42,472 nucleotides of DNA, from contig JAAUPF010000042.1 of assembly GCA_012034575.1 (NCBI GenBank), positions 1-42,472 of the forward strand, in the 5' to 3' direction. Origin of the DNA: Richelia sp. CSU_2_1. Its GTDB lineage: Bacteria > Cyanobacteriota > Cyanobacteriia > Cyanobacteriales > Microcoleaceae. The position numbers and the translations under genes are program-made. Positions 1-7,983 of this stretch are shown piece after piece. Under the pieces are notes generated by a model that ran no database searches, was not told the origin of the DNA, and saw only the letters and a list, made by a program, of their open reading frames with translations. Positions within the stretch are counted from its first letter, which is position 1, and each line of letters opens with the position of its first letter.

Positions 1-20
1 AAGGGGGGCTGGGGGGGATC
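1..20. repeat. G-rich dispersed repeat, truncated by window edge
   Basis: AAGGGGGGCTGGGGGG followed by GATCT opens the window. The same core recurs at 6668-6690 and, in the opposite orientation, at 42369-42386. It looks like an intergenic dispersed repeat, here just downstream of the minus-strand gene that ends at position 42. Confidence 0.6.
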
Positions 21-41
21 TCTCAGCTTAAAAACACACAG

Positions 42-482
42 CTAAAGTTGCGAAGGTGTACGGCCTTTCCGAAACAAGTTGGCCAAACCGAAAATGCCAA
101 GCGCACCCAGCCATCCCAAATTGTTGGGACGATCGCGCCTTGCAGCCAAAACCCCCGAATCCGTGCCAGTAGTACCAGTAGTTCCAGTACCTGTCGTGTC
201 GCCGCCCGTCGCAGTCGTGTCGGTAGTTCCAGTTGTACCAGTAGTTCCAGTAGTACCGGTGGTGTCGCCACCCGTACCCGTTGTGCCGGTAGTTCCAGTT
301 GTACCGGTGGTACCCGTACCAGTCGTGCCGCTGCCCGTGCCAGTCGTACCCGTACCCCCCGCACCGGCACCGCCACCTCCCGACTGGGCAGAAGCAGGCA
401 CAGCTAAGGAAACCGTTGCTAAAGTTAAAGTACAAGTGCTAGCTAAAACAACTTTCCACAATTTAGAAGATTTTCTGGTCAT
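42..482 (-). CDS. Secreted Gly/Thr-rich WGxxGxxG-like small protein
   Basis: The 146-residue protein begins with a Sec signal peptide (MTRKSSK, then a hydrophobic stretch ending in VPASA-QS around residue 32). A long low-complexity tract of GTTGT units with TGGDTT interruptions fills residues about 35-108. The C-terminal tail, NLGWLGALGIFGLANLFRK, matches the short hydrophobic tail of small cyanobacterial proteins annotated as WGxxGxxG family; that family match is from memory. The tail is probably membrane-associated and ends in positive charges. The ATG at 482 has an AAGG about 11 nt upstream. The function is unknown; it is probably exported to the periplasm or cell surface. The reverse strand across the Gly/Thr repeats is also open, but it encodes only low-complexity Val/Pro runs and is a shadow. 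Confidence 0.75.
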   Translation of the reverse strand: MTRKSSKLWKVVLASTCTLTLATVSLAVPASAQSGGGGAGAGGTGTTGTGSGTTGTGTTGTTGTTGTTGTGGDTTGTTGTTGTTGTTDTTATGGDTTGTGTTGTTGTDSGVLAARRDRPNNLGWLGALGIFGLANLFRKGRTPSQL

Positions 483-1106
483 GCTTGCTTTTACCTTCTA
501 GAGTCCTGCGATGGCTTCAGATTTCCAAATCGCACGGTCAAATTGACAGCGCAACGTGCAACTTATTCAACATTTGCTGCTAGAGAAGGAAGCTGAGGAG
601 TAAAATTTCTTCCCGTTTCCTTAATAATTTTTTATGTGCAAAGTTACACCGCTATGTCAATAGTTTATAAGCTACGACTTATCTTCCTATTGCGGCACTT
701 ATCTTTAGGAGGATTTTGGTAAATAACGCGCGATCGCCCCTTGTAAATGCTCTTTTTTGCCTAAAAATTTGCAGAAAAATATTGGTGAATAAATTTTTGG
801 TATTATCTAACACTAGCCGTCTTAATATATCGCTCCCTGCGGGGGTAGGAGGCTATTAAGGATAATTGTTATTACTATAGATAGAGGCAGCAGGCTTGAA
901 GCTCAATTAATCTGACCTGTAAGTTTATTCATTTTTGTGAAAAAAGTTTCTTAAATTTTTTGATTAAAAGATAATTCATTTAACAGTTTGGAACCCATTA
1001 AGACTAAAGAAACCGGGTTTTTACAGGCACTGAGGGTTTCGCTTCAGTCCCGTAAAAAATTGCTTTCAACTGAGTCAAAATTAATAAACAGCATTTGAGG
1101 TGCAGC
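483..1106. other. AT-rich intergenic region, no gene seen
   Basis: This 624-bp spacer separates the divergent WGxxGxxG-like gene and the PAS/Crp-type regulator, so both promoters should lie here. A textbook AGGAGG occurs at 707-712 but is not followed by a usable start codon. I found no convincing small protein or tRNA. The only clear structure is the hairpin at 1018-1058. Confidence 0.6.
1018..1058 (+). promoter_or_regulatory. Hairpin in the leader of the PAS/Crp-type regulator
   Basis: TTTTTAC (1018-1024) pairs with GTAAAAA (1052-1058). Inside it ACTGA pairs with TCAGT around a TTTC-containing loop. It lies about 50 nt before the GTG start of the regulator. It could be an attenuator-like leader structure or a relic of a dispersed palindrome; no family is recognised. 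Confidence 0.35.
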
Positions 1107-2279
1107 GTGAATGTAGACTTATTTGTCAGGCAGATAGAAACTATGTACGGGCGTTTGAACGCTCTTTATGAAGGTGCTTCTGCGTCTTCTTTGCAAGGTT
1201 CGCAACTGATGCCAGCAGTTTTCAAGGAGCTCGGCACGGCCTCAGAAAAACTGCAATTGGCTGCTGCACAACTGGTTTGCCAAAATCAGGAACTAGCAAT
1301 CGCGCTGCGGGCGGTGGAGGCAGAAAGGCAGCGATATTTAGAATTGTTGGAGTTTGTACCGGATGCCTGCTTAGTAACGGATGCTGAAGGGAATATCCGC
1401 GAAGCCAACCGCGCTGTGGCTGCGTTATTTAATGTTCCGCAAAACTACTTGATAGGCAAATCGATCGCGCTTTTTGCCCTCGAAGAAAACCGCCAAAACT
1501 TTTACAAAGAACTAAATTCTCTCCAAGATCTCGATCGGCCTGCTGAGTGGGAAACCAGGCTGCAACCCCGCAACAGTCCTGCTTTTGACGCGGCTTTAAC
1601 TTGTGCTGTCATGCGCAACTGGGCGGGAGAGTTGACAGGGATCCGCTGGTGCGCGCGCGACATTACCGATCGCAAGCGGGCTCAAAGGGCAATCGAAAGC
1701 AGTACCTGCGATCCCAGCGCTAACCGCGACTTGCACTGTTACGAAAGGGGAGAAACAATTCCCCTAATTCCTCAAACCATTTGGTTGGTATGTCGGGGAA
1801 CAGTAAAATTAAGCACGCTTTGCAACACCGGCGAAGAAACGATCGTGGGATTTGCAGGGCCTTTAACACCCTTTGGTACCAGTTTGACATCGCTGCAAGT
1901 CTACCAAGCTACAGCACTTTCTGACGTGCAGTTAGCACGCATTTCCCAAACTGAAATCGGGCTTTCTTCTCACCTGATGGAGGCGATTTTACCTAAAATT
2001 AACCAGCGACTGCAACAGGCTGAATTGCTGTTGACTGTTACCGGAGAACGGCGGGTAAAAGATAGGTTGCACCGCTTGTTAGTGTTTCTCAAAACACAAA
2101 TCGGTGAAATAGTGCCGGAGGGAACTCGGTTAAGGGTGCGACTCACTCACGAGGAATTAGCTGCGGCTTGCTGCACTACGCGGGTGACAATAACTCGGGA
2201 AATTAACAAGTTACAGCAACAGGGGAAGATTGCTATAGATTGCGATCGACATCTCGTGCTCAAACACGGGGATTTTTAA
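1107..2279 (+). CDS. PAS-domain Crp/Fnr-type transcriptional regulator
   Basis: This 390-residue protein has three parts. An N-terminal helical segment (about 1-75) is followed by a PAS domain with a PAC-like end (about 80-195, including FVPDACLVTDAEGNI and ending ARDITDRKRAQ). The C-terminal half resembles Crp/Fnr: a beta-roll effector-like region (about 205-300) and a helix-turn-helix (about 315-385, LTHEELAAACCTTRVTITRE). The typical cAMP-binding residues are not obvious, so the ligand is unknown. The PAS domain suggests redox, light or small-molecule sensing. I chose GTG at 1107 because GAGG at 1097-1100 sits 6 nt upstream; a TTG at 1095 would overlap that site. The stop codon is followed within 2 nt by a heptamer array. 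It is transcribed alone. Confidence 0.82.
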   Translation: MNVDLFVRQIETMYGRLNALYEGASASSLQGSQLMPAVFKELGTASEKLQLAAAQLVCQNQELAIALRAVEAERQRYLELLEFVPDACLVTDAEGNIREANRAVAALFNVPQNYLIGKSIALFALEENRQNFYKELNSLQDLDRPAEWETRLQPRNSPAFDAALTCAVMRNWAGELTGIRWCARDITDRKRAQRAIESSTCDPSANRDLHCYERGETIPLIPQTIWLVCRGTVKLSTLCNTGEETIVGFAGPLTPFGTSLTSLQVYQATALSDVQLARISQTEIGLSSHLMEAILPKINQRLQQAELLLTVTGERRVKDRLHRLLVFLKTQIGEIVPEGTRLRVRLTHEELAAACCTTRVTITREINKLQQQGKIAIDCDRHLVLKHGDF

Positions 2280-2280
2280 A

Positions 2281-2336
2281 AGTTGATAGTTGACAGTTGA
2301 TAGTTGACAGTTGACAGTTGGTAATTGGTAATTGGT
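2281..2336. repeat. 7-bp tandem repeat array (TTGAYAG then GGTAATT)
   Basis: Tandem heptamers TTGATAG/TTGACAG switch to GGTAATT repeats. The array starts 2 nt after the stop codon of the PAS/Crp-type gene. It belongs to the short tandemly repeated repetitive (STRR) sequences known in cyanobacteria. Confidence 0.85.
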
Positions 2337-2568
2337 AATTCTCCCCATCTTCCAATCTCCCAGTCTAACATCTCTTAACAGTTGGCGGTTGACAGTCTTT
2401 TTTCTGTGCGCTGTTAACTGTTAACTTGCGCTATCTGCTACAAACAGATTTAATCTTACATCTATCTTCGGATAGACCGCAAGTTTACAAAAACCTTTCT
2501 TTCAGATAGATGGAGGTTATTACTGATACTTTTTATGATGTTTTTAAGTTTAATAATTGGAGACCTTT

Positions 2569-2811
2569 ATGCCGGAACAACAACTTGAAAACTTACCTTC
2601 TGAAGCGCAAGAACTGCCCCAAGGCGCGCAACAAATATTTCAGGCTGCTTTTAGAAGCGCTAGTGAAGATGGAATGAGTCCAGATGCTGCTACTCGGGTT
2701 GCTTGGAACAGCGTAAAGTCTGAGTACGTTCAAGGTGAGGGCGGCACTTGGCACCACAAGGGCGACGATACTAATCAAACGAGAAAATCCGTACAGTCGG
2801 GCGGCAATTAG
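2569..2811 (+). CDS. chaB: ChaB family small protein
   Basis: This 80-residue soluble protein shows the ChaB signature: LPSEAQELPQGAQQIFQAAF, then SASEDGMSPDAATRVAWNSVK and a YV...GGTWHHKGDD tail. In E. coli ChaB is named as a regulator of the ChaA cation antiporter, but its biochemical role is not firmly established, and no chaA gene is visible here. I chose ATG at 2569 because GGAGA at 2559-2563 gives 5-nt spacing; an upstream TTG would start inside that site. It is flanked by heptamer arrays on both sides and appears monocistronic. Confidence 0.88.
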   Translation: MPEQQLENLPSEAQELPQGAQQIFQAAFRSASEDGMSPDAATRVAWNSVKSEYVQGEGGTWHHKGDDTNQTRKSVQSGGN

Positions 2812-2817
2812 ACATCA

Positions 2818-2966
2818 GGTCGATCGTTGACAGTTGACAGTTGATAGTTGACAGTTGACAGTTGATAGTTGACAGTTGATAGTTGATAGTTGACAGTTGA
2901 CAGTTGATAGTTGACAGTCGATCGTTGACAGTCGATCGTTGATAGTCGATCGTTGATAGTTGACAG
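2818..2966. repeat. Long 7-bp tandem repeat array (TTGACAG/TTGATAG/TCGATCG)
   Basis: About 21 consecutive heptamers alternate TTGACAG and TTGATAG. Towards the right end they change to GTCGATC-containing variants that create CGATCG sites. It is the longest array of this type in the window and starts a few nucleotides after the chaB stop codon. Confidence 0.9.
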
Positions 2967-2970
2967 CTTT

Positions 2971-3060
2971 GGGGAGTTATGAGTAGCGGATTGGGGCAAG
3001 TATGTTATGAGTTTTGAATTGTCTTTAACTCAAAACTCACAACTCAAAATTTCAAACTCC
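2971..3060 (-). repeat. Dispersed ~90-bp repeat, copy 1 of 3 (reverse orientation)
   Basis: Read on the minus strand this segment contains TTAAAGACAATTCAAAACTC followed by ACTTGCCCCAATCCGCTACT and CATAACTCCCC. The same core appears at 17166-17240 and 19933-20030. In copies 1 and 3 the homology continues into a CAACTATC-type heptamer array, so core and array seem to travel together. Confidence 0.75.
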
Positions 3061-3105
3061 TTTAAGTTGACAGCGATCTTCACCAAACAAAATCAGAAGT
3101 CAGAA

Positions 3106-3126
3106 ACCCGGCTTAAAAAACCGGGT
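3106..3126 (-). terminator. Possible terminator hairpin
   Basis: ACCCGG (3106-3111) pairs with CCGGGT (3121-3126) around an A-rich loop. It lies 8 nt downstream of the minus-strand membrane-protein gene. The T run on the minus strand is in the loop rather than after the stem, so termination activity is doubtful. Confidence 0.35.
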
Positions 3127-3133
3127 CAAGATT

Positions 3134-3826
3134 TTATATCGATACCTGCCGCAATTTCTGCTGTTTACGGTTGAAATCCTGCTGTTCGGGCGTCAATCCA
3201 GCGTAGTCGATCGGGCGTCGCATATCCCACTGCAATTCTGCTAAAACTAGCAAGCTAAACACCATCACAAAACCTGTAAAGAGAAACAACCAGCCACCAG
3301 TATAGGGCAAAATTAAAATCCCCAACAGGTGAAATAAACCAGCAACTAACAGCGCGCGCGATCGTACTGCAAGTCCAGTCAATAAATAGCCGATCGCGCT
3401 CATTCCCAACCACAGCGGACACAAATTTCCCAGGGCTTTTCCCCAACCTAAAAAAATAGCCAAATCTGTAATCAGCAATCCCAGCAGCATCAGAATTACC
3501 CAGCCAAAAAGTACCCATGTCAGGCGTTCTATTTTTACCCAATAGTAAGTCCAGCTTACCATTGCGATCGTACCTATTAAGCTCAAAGCCGACCACAAGC
3601 CTGCTTGCAGCGTCCAACTTACCGGGAAAAATTGCGCTGTTCCAAACATGGGGATTAACAGCACGCTCCACAGCAGGCAAGTTTGGTCGAGGCGAGTATA
3701 AAATTTTGAATAAATTCGCTGTTTTCCCAAGGGAAATTGCACGTATAAAATACCTTCTAGATCCTGAACGTCAAGGTTGAGTTGCTTGCGGCGCAGGGGC
3801 GGAACTGAAGAATTAAAAAAAGTCAT
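3134..3826 (-). CDS. Conserved multi-pass membrane protein of unknown function
   Basis: The protein has 230 residues. An N-terminal cytosolic part of about 50 residues (LDVQDLEGILYVQFPLGKQR) is followed by roughly six hydrophobic segments (for example LLWSVLLIPMFG, LWSALSLIGTIAMVSWTYY, LTWVLFGWVILMLLGLLI and LFLFTGFVMVFSLLVLAEL). A charged C-terminal tail rich in Q, R and K completes it. I do not recognise a characterised family; it looks like a conserved cyanobacterial hypothetical. The ATG at 3826 has GGAG 6 nt upstream. It is divergent from the methyltransferase gene with only about 23 bp between the ends as annotated, so the two promoters must overlap the neighbouring coding or leader sequence. 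Confidence 0.72.
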   Translation of the reverse strand: MTFFNSSVPPLRRKQLNLDVQDLEGILYVQFPLGKQRIYSKFYTRLDQTCLLWSVLLIPMFGTAQFFPVSWTLQAGLWSALSLIGTIAMVSWTYYWVKIERLTWVLFGWVILMLLGLLITDLAIFLGWGKALGNLCPLWLGMSAIGYLLTGLAVRSRALLVAGLFHLLGILILPYTGGWLFLFTGFVMVFSLLVLAELQWDMRRPIDYAGLTPEQQDFNRKQQKLRQVSI

Positions 3827-3849
3827 AGTCGCTCCGGTTAAAATTTTGC

Positions 3850-4794
3850 GTGAGGGGCTTATGTCTTTATCTCACCAACAATTTCCCCGATCGCAATCAG
3901 CCGATCGTCTTAATAGAGTTATTTTTAGGATCTGCCATCGGTAATATTTGGGCGTTCTCTTTTGCTGCACCACCAAAAGATAGACTTAAAAAAAATCTAA
4001 ATAACTCTTTCGATGGATGGTTGAACTATTACTTATTAGTTAACTTGTATAAAGTAAATTTAGCTACATATTTTATGCTCACTTCGTCATTCCCTCTCAA
4101 ACAGGTATTTCATTGTCCCGAAGAATCTGATTTTTACGCGCATAGTTTAGAAAGCCTAGTGCTAAATACTAGCGATAGTCCGCGCTCGATCGTAGAGTTT
4201 GGTTCGGGAGAGGGAAGTCCGGTAATTAAATCTTTGTTGAGAACGAGCTTTGAGGGAAAAATTGAGGGTTTTGAGCTAAATAATGTCGCTTGGAAAATTG
4301 CTAAAGCCCAGATCGATGAATATGGATTGAGCGAACAATATATAGTGCGTAACTGTTCTTTCTTCGATTCGCCCGCATACAAACAAGCAGATTGTTTGAT
4401 TTCCAATCCGCCTTATCTGCCGGCGGCGGATGACAAGATTTACCAACCGCTGCTGCACGGCGGCACGGACGGGTCGGGAATTGCGAAAAAGCTGTTATCT
4501 TTAGGATGCGAAAAAGTTTTGCTGATGGTTTCTAGCTATTCTCATCCTGCGGGTTTGATTAATTATGCTGCCGATCGAGGCTATGCTGTAGCTAATTTTG
4601 AGATTGCGCCTTTAACTTTTGGTTATTACAGTTCCGAACCTAAGGTAAAAAATGCGATCGACCTTCTCCGAAAAAAGGGCATGGCTTTTTATTCTCAAAA
4701 TATCTATCTGCTGGCAGGTGTTTTGTTCAAGCAGCAGCAAAAGTCGCAAAGGGATTTATCGGGAGAGTTAATGCAGTTGATTACAGCTTTGTAA
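3850..4794 (+). CDS. SAM-dependent methyltransferase with NPPY motif, N-terminus doubtful
   Basis: A class I Rossmann methyltransferase fold is visible: the SAM-binding motif IVEFGSGEGSP near residue 115, an acidic FELNN downstream, and ISNPPYLPAADD near residues 183-194. NPPY is typical of enzymes that methylate amide or exocyclic nitrogens (HemK/PrmC, RNA or DNA N-methyltransferases). The substrate cannot be called. The open frame starts at GTG 3850 but has no ribosome site. A different frame starting at ATG 3861 has GAGGGG just upstream, reads protein-like for 27 codons and stops at 3942-3944. A one-base frameshift near 3900-3940 is therefore possible. A shorter start at ATG 4075 would still keep both motifs. 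Downstream is an inverted-repeat element. Confidence 0.65.
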   Translation: MRGLCLYLTNNFPDRNQPIVLIELFLGSAIGNIWAFSFAAPPKDRLKKNLNNSFDGWLNYYLLVNLYKVNLATYFMLTSSFPLKQVFHCPEESDFYAHSLESLVLNTSDSPRSIVEFGSGEGSPVIKSLLRTSFEGKIEGFELNNVAWKIAKAQIDEYGLSEQYIVRNCSFFDSPAYKQADCLISNPPYLPAADDKIYQPLLHGGTDGSGIAKKLLSLGCEKVLLMVSSYSHPAGLINYAADRGYAVANFEIAPLTFGYYSSEPKVKNAIDLLRKKGMAFYSQNIYLLAGVLFKQQQKSQRDLSGELMQLITAL

Positions 4795-4842
4795 AATACA
4801 GCACGACAAACTGCATCAAAAAATCAAATATTGACTGACACT

Positions 4843-4951
4843 AAGTTCGGGTTAAGAATTCCCGTTATTTTCTTAGTCCGCGGAGGCGGACTTTGTTTGT
4901 CGAGAAGCGATTTCAATCGCCGAACGTCGAGGTAATATCTATCCCGAACTT
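4843..4951. repeat. MITE-like palindromic element (~109 bp)
   Basis: The ends are the inverted repeat AAGTTCGGG (4843-4851) and CCCGAACTT (4943-4951). Inside are two perfect hairpins: AGTCCGC/GCGGACT with a GGAG loop (4875-4892), followed by TTTG, and GCGATT/AATCGC. It sits between two convergent genes, so the internal hairpin may also act as a terminator. There is no coding capacity. Confidence 0.6.
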
Positions 4952-4963
4952 GGTTCCGCGCGA

Positions 4964-6310
4964 TTACAAACTATCAGTAATGCTGGTGAAATTAAATGCT
5001 TTAACTCGCACTCCCGGCACTACGCTGCTACCATAACGTTTTACCTCGGTAACTGCATCGACATCCCGCAACATATCGGGTAAAATCTGATTGAAACGCA
5101 GGTTTTTAATTGGATAAGCAATCTTGCCATCCTCAATCCAAAAAGTACCGTCGCGCGTCATTCCCGTTACTTCCGATGTCTTCGGATTTACGTAGTTGAC
5201 GTACCAAGCCCGACTGATTAAAATTGCCCGATCGGTCCTGGCAATTAAATCGGCTAAACTTTCGGAGGAACCTGCCATCACAAACGGGTAAAACATACCT
5301 GTTGCTTCTTTACCTTTTTGGGCCGCCCAGTAGCGGGAATAAGATAAAGTTTGAGGCGCGCCATCTTTGATGATTTCCAAATAGTTATTGCTCGATCCGT
5401 CCCCGAAAAAAGTATTCGATCGCAGCAAAGGATGGGCCGGATCGCGCTGCACTTGTACTATCGGGCTGAAAATTTGTTCTCCGGCGCGGTTTCCCGCAGG
5501 TTTTCCCGACCCATCCGCGATCGACATGAACGATCGACCCTCATCCGCCGCCCTGCCATCCATACCCCAAATCACCCAAGATAGCAAATCCGCAAACGCA
5601 GCCCCGTCAAGGATTACGGGATAAACGCCCGGTGGGATGGCGCGGGGTTGGCGCGAAGCGCTCGCGCGATCGACAACTTGTTGGGCCAATTGCGCGATCG
5701 GCAGTTGACAAATACTCCAAGCTGTGGATTCAGTCCAACTAGAACCGTCTCCCGTGCGGGCACTCAAGCTGAAATTCGCTTCTGTAGAACGATTGCAGGC
5801 ACTCAAGCCGGTTGAAGAGGCGATCGCGTACAGGGACGCCTCCGCGCTCAAACTACCCGAAGCCTCTGCACCTGCTTTTGAGGCGATCTCGCAAGCTTGC
5901 TGCACCATTTGGGCCCGCGCTAGGGGCGATAAAGTTGCCGTTGCTTCGTCAAATGCGGGCGATCGCCTGTCGTAGGTTTGAGGCGGCAGCAGCGGCATCC
6001 ATTCGGGATCTGGCGGTGCAATTTTGGCTAATTCTTCCGATCGCGCCACAGCAGAGGCGATCGCACCTTCATCAAATTCTGTAACCGACACAGAGGCGCT
6101 TTTATTGCCGAAATAGCTAGTAATGCTTAGCTTAAATACTGTTTTGCTAATATTTTGGCCGATTTGATTTTCTGAAAATCTCGACAGAAATTCTTCGCCA
6201 GTGTAAATACTGACAAATACACCTTCCGCCGATGACATTTTAACAGTATAATCTAGCAAAGATTGCGCTTTGTCTTCGCTTAAAATTGCAGGGGATGTTG
6301 TTGCTGTCAT
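4964..6310 (-). CDS. pmbA: TldD/PmbA family protein, TldE (PmbA)-type subunit
   Basis: At 448 residues the protein is close to the usual length of PmbA/TldE. The N-terminal domain ends near residue 100. The C-terminal beta-rich domain holds conserved blocks such as PPGVYPVILDGAAFADLLSW, FFGDGSSNNY and the glycine-containing SSVVPGVRVKAFNF close. No HExxxH metal motif is seen, which fits the non-catalytic TldE side of the TldD/TldE peptidase, known for processing small peptides such as microcin B17 and CcdA. No tldD gene is adjacent, so the partner must be elsewhere. The ATG at 6310 follows an A/T-rich promoter region with a repeated TTTAATTTTAACAT. Confidence 0.85.
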   Translation of the reverse strand: MTATTSPAILSEDKAQSLLDYTVKMSSAEGVFVSIYTGEEFLSRFSENQIGQNISKTVFKLSITSYFGNKSASVSVTEFDEGAIASAVARSEELAKIAPPDPEWMPLLPPQTYDRRSPAFDEATATLSPLARAQMVQQACEIASKAGAEASGSLSAEASLYAIASSTGLSACNRSTEANFSLSARTGDGSSWTESTAWSICQLPIAQLAQQVVDRASASRQPRAIPPGVYPVILDGAAFADLLSWVIWGMDGRAADEGRSFMSIADGSGKPAGNRAGEQIFSPIVQVQRDPAHPLLRSNTFFGDGSSNNYLEIIKDGAPQTLSYSRYWAAQKGKEATGMFYPFVMAGSSESLADLIARTDRAILISRAWYVNYVNPKTSEVTGMTRDGTFWIEDGKIAYPIKNLRFNQILPDMLRDVDAVTEVKRYGSSVVPGVRVKAFNFTSITDSL

Positions 6311-6872
6311 AATAAATTATAGTTGCAAATTTAATTTTAACATTTAATTTTAACATCGATCGGGGCTTAATTCCCCCTTCTCAAAACGTCGCCCTCAACT
6401 GTTTGCTGTCAGCCCTCAACTCTCAACCTTTTGGTGCGTCGCTATGGAAGAATGGGTAAACGATATGGTGTGGGGATTCCCGCCGAACTAGCTAAAATCA
6501 AGCAAGACAAAAATAACCCAGCCCGTCGGTGGCTACCGAAGCGCATCCCAGGGGTGATATTTCCCGGTGTTTTACGCTCCGCAACAGGTCACGACTGTTT
6601 TCTGGGGGCGATCGCTGCTATACACAGCTTAATTTTTCTATCCTTGTATGAAACCACCCTGCCTTTTTAAGGGGGGCTGGGGGGAGCTAAGACTTGAGAA
6701 AATACTCTCTATCCTGCTGTGCTTTGGAAATTTAAATTATTAGCTGGGAATTAGATTTTTTTTACCGCAGAGGGCGCAGAGGGCGCAGAGAGGGAGGAAA
6801 TAGAGAGAGAAATTGGTTGCAATTTTGTGGTTTGCGAGTACGATCGATCTGAAGTGGTAGTGAGGTTTGTTT
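6311..6872. other. Intergenic region with dispersed repeats, no certain gene
   Basis: The left part holds the pmbA promoter region. A 79-codon open frame at 6431-6670 has no recognisable domain and no ribosome site; part of it may be a decayed gene fragment, and I do not call it. At 6668-6690 lies another AAGGGGGGCTGGGGGG repeat. At 6763-6800 a CGCAGAGGG direct repeat occurs in two to three units, a type of dispersed repeat common in cyanobacterial spacers. Confidence 0.55.
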
Positions 6873-7610
6873 GTGAAACTTAAGTTTTTGGCAAGTGTAA
6901 CGGCAACAGCAGCAATTTTAACTTCGTTTTGGCTGGCTGCTCCTGTTAAGGCTCAAAATTCAGCTCATGTCCGACAGTTGTTGGAGAGCAATGAATGCGA
7001 AGGCTGCGATTTAAGAAATGCCGATTTGTTTAAGGCTAGTTTGTACAGGGCTAATTTAAGGGGAGCGGATTTAAGTGGAGCAAACCTTTACGAAGCTAAT
7101 TTGTTGGAGGCGGATTTAAGCGGTGCTAATTTGTCCAACGCTAATTTAGTTAATGCTGAATTGTACGGTGCTGAATTGGACAGTGCTAATTTGCGGAATG
7201 CGGATTTGTCTAATGCTTTTTTGGGTAGGGCTAATCTGACGAGGGCTGATTTGCGGGGTGCGAGACTTTTTAGTGCTAATTTGGGCGAATCGTATATGCT
7301 GCAAACTAATTTGTCGAATGCGGATTTGAGAGGTTCGTCGTTGTTTCGTGTTAATTTGCACCGAGCAAATTTGAGCGGGGCGGATTTGTCTTCTGCTGAC
7401 GTGCGCGATACTAATTTGCAGGGTGCAATTCTGTCAAATACTCGGCTTCCTAACGTTCTATTGAGCGGTACGAATATCAATGCGGCTAATAATTTGCGTC
7501 AAGCTGAGGCCGAACGTGCTAATTTGCGGGGAACGATTTTGGGACCTCTGGTTTGCGTACTTACTAATTATCCTAACTGCACTGTGAATTTGGAGAATTT
7601 GGAGCGATAA
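6873..7610 (+). CDS. Secreted pentapeptide-repeat protein
   Basis: The 245-residue protein starts with a Sec signal peptide (MKLKFLASVTATAAI, cleavage likely after VKA near residue 27). A CxxC (ECEGCDLRNADL) opens roughly 30 A(D/N)LXX pentapeptide repeats up to about residue 215, predicting a right-handed quadrilateral beta-helix. A C-terminal part has two more cysteines (VCVLTNYPNC). Pentapeptide proteins are common in cyanobacteria, often in the thylakoid lumen or periplasm; the specific role is unknown. I chose GTG at 6873 because GAGG at 6862-6865 gives 7-nt spacing; a TTG at 6867 is too close. The two outer cysteine pairs could cap the helix in an oxidising compartment. Confidence 0.85.
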   Translation: MKLKFLASVTATAAILTSFWLAAPVKAQNSAHVRQLLESNECEGCDLRNADLFKASLYRANLRGADLSGANLYEANLLEADLSGANLSNANLVNAELYGAELDSANLRNADLSNAFLGRANLTRADLRGARLFSANLGESYMLQTNLSNADLRGSSLFRVNLHRANLSGADLSSADVRDTNLQGAILSNTRLPNVLLSGTNINAANNLRQAEAERANLRGTILGPLVCVLTNYPNCTVNLENLER

Positions 7611-7983
7611 TTTAGGATTTTGAGCGCTCGGTAGGGATGCAGTTCGATCGCACTTGCAATTTTTCGGGCAAGGGCGATCTATCTTTTTGGATTCTCTGCA
7701 TCTTCGGGCTTAAGCCCGCACTACAAACCGTTTTTTATTATGGTAATCGATCGGACATGAGACGATCGGTTGCTGGCAGCTATTTTTATAAAAATCAATA
7801 CGGGATGCGGAAAACTCAGCGACTTCAGTCCGCTCGATGCAAGCGGCACGGGCGGTTTTAACCGCCTTGAATCTTTCTTAATTCTTAACATTTTTAGCGG
7901 TGTGAAAATGGAGCAATCCCTTATAATTCAGATGAGAGCGATACACAAGCTGAAAAGTTTGGTATTTTACTCACAAAAAAGTA
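7611..7983. other. Intergenic region with several palindromes
   Basis: No gene is supported here. The region contains GGGCTTAAGCCC followed by GCACTACAAAC (7706-7728), one of three copies of that motif in the window. It also contains a hairpin CCGCT/AGCGG (7830-7846) and a perfect stem GGCGGTT/AACCGCC (7851-7866). The stem could stop transcripts from the pentapeptide gene but lacks a T run. Confidence 0.5.

Noticed and set aside
79..501. Long plus-strand open frame of Val/Pro repeats
   Set aside because: It is the antisense of the Gly/Thr-rich repeats of the minus-strand gene; low complexity, no ribosome site.
2818..2966. CRISPR array
   Set aside because: The repeats are 7-bp head-to-tail units without unique spacers and there are no cas genes.
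2808..2999. Open frame with YQLSTVN repeats
   Set aside because: It is only the translation of the TTGACAG heptamer array.
6431..6670. 79-codon frame upstream of the pentapeptide gene
   Set aside because: No domain, no ribosome site, ends in a dispersed repeat; at best a decayed fragment.
7088..7480. Minus-strand open frame across the pentapeptide gene
   Set aside because: The period-15 repeat keeps the antisense frame open; it has no independent support.
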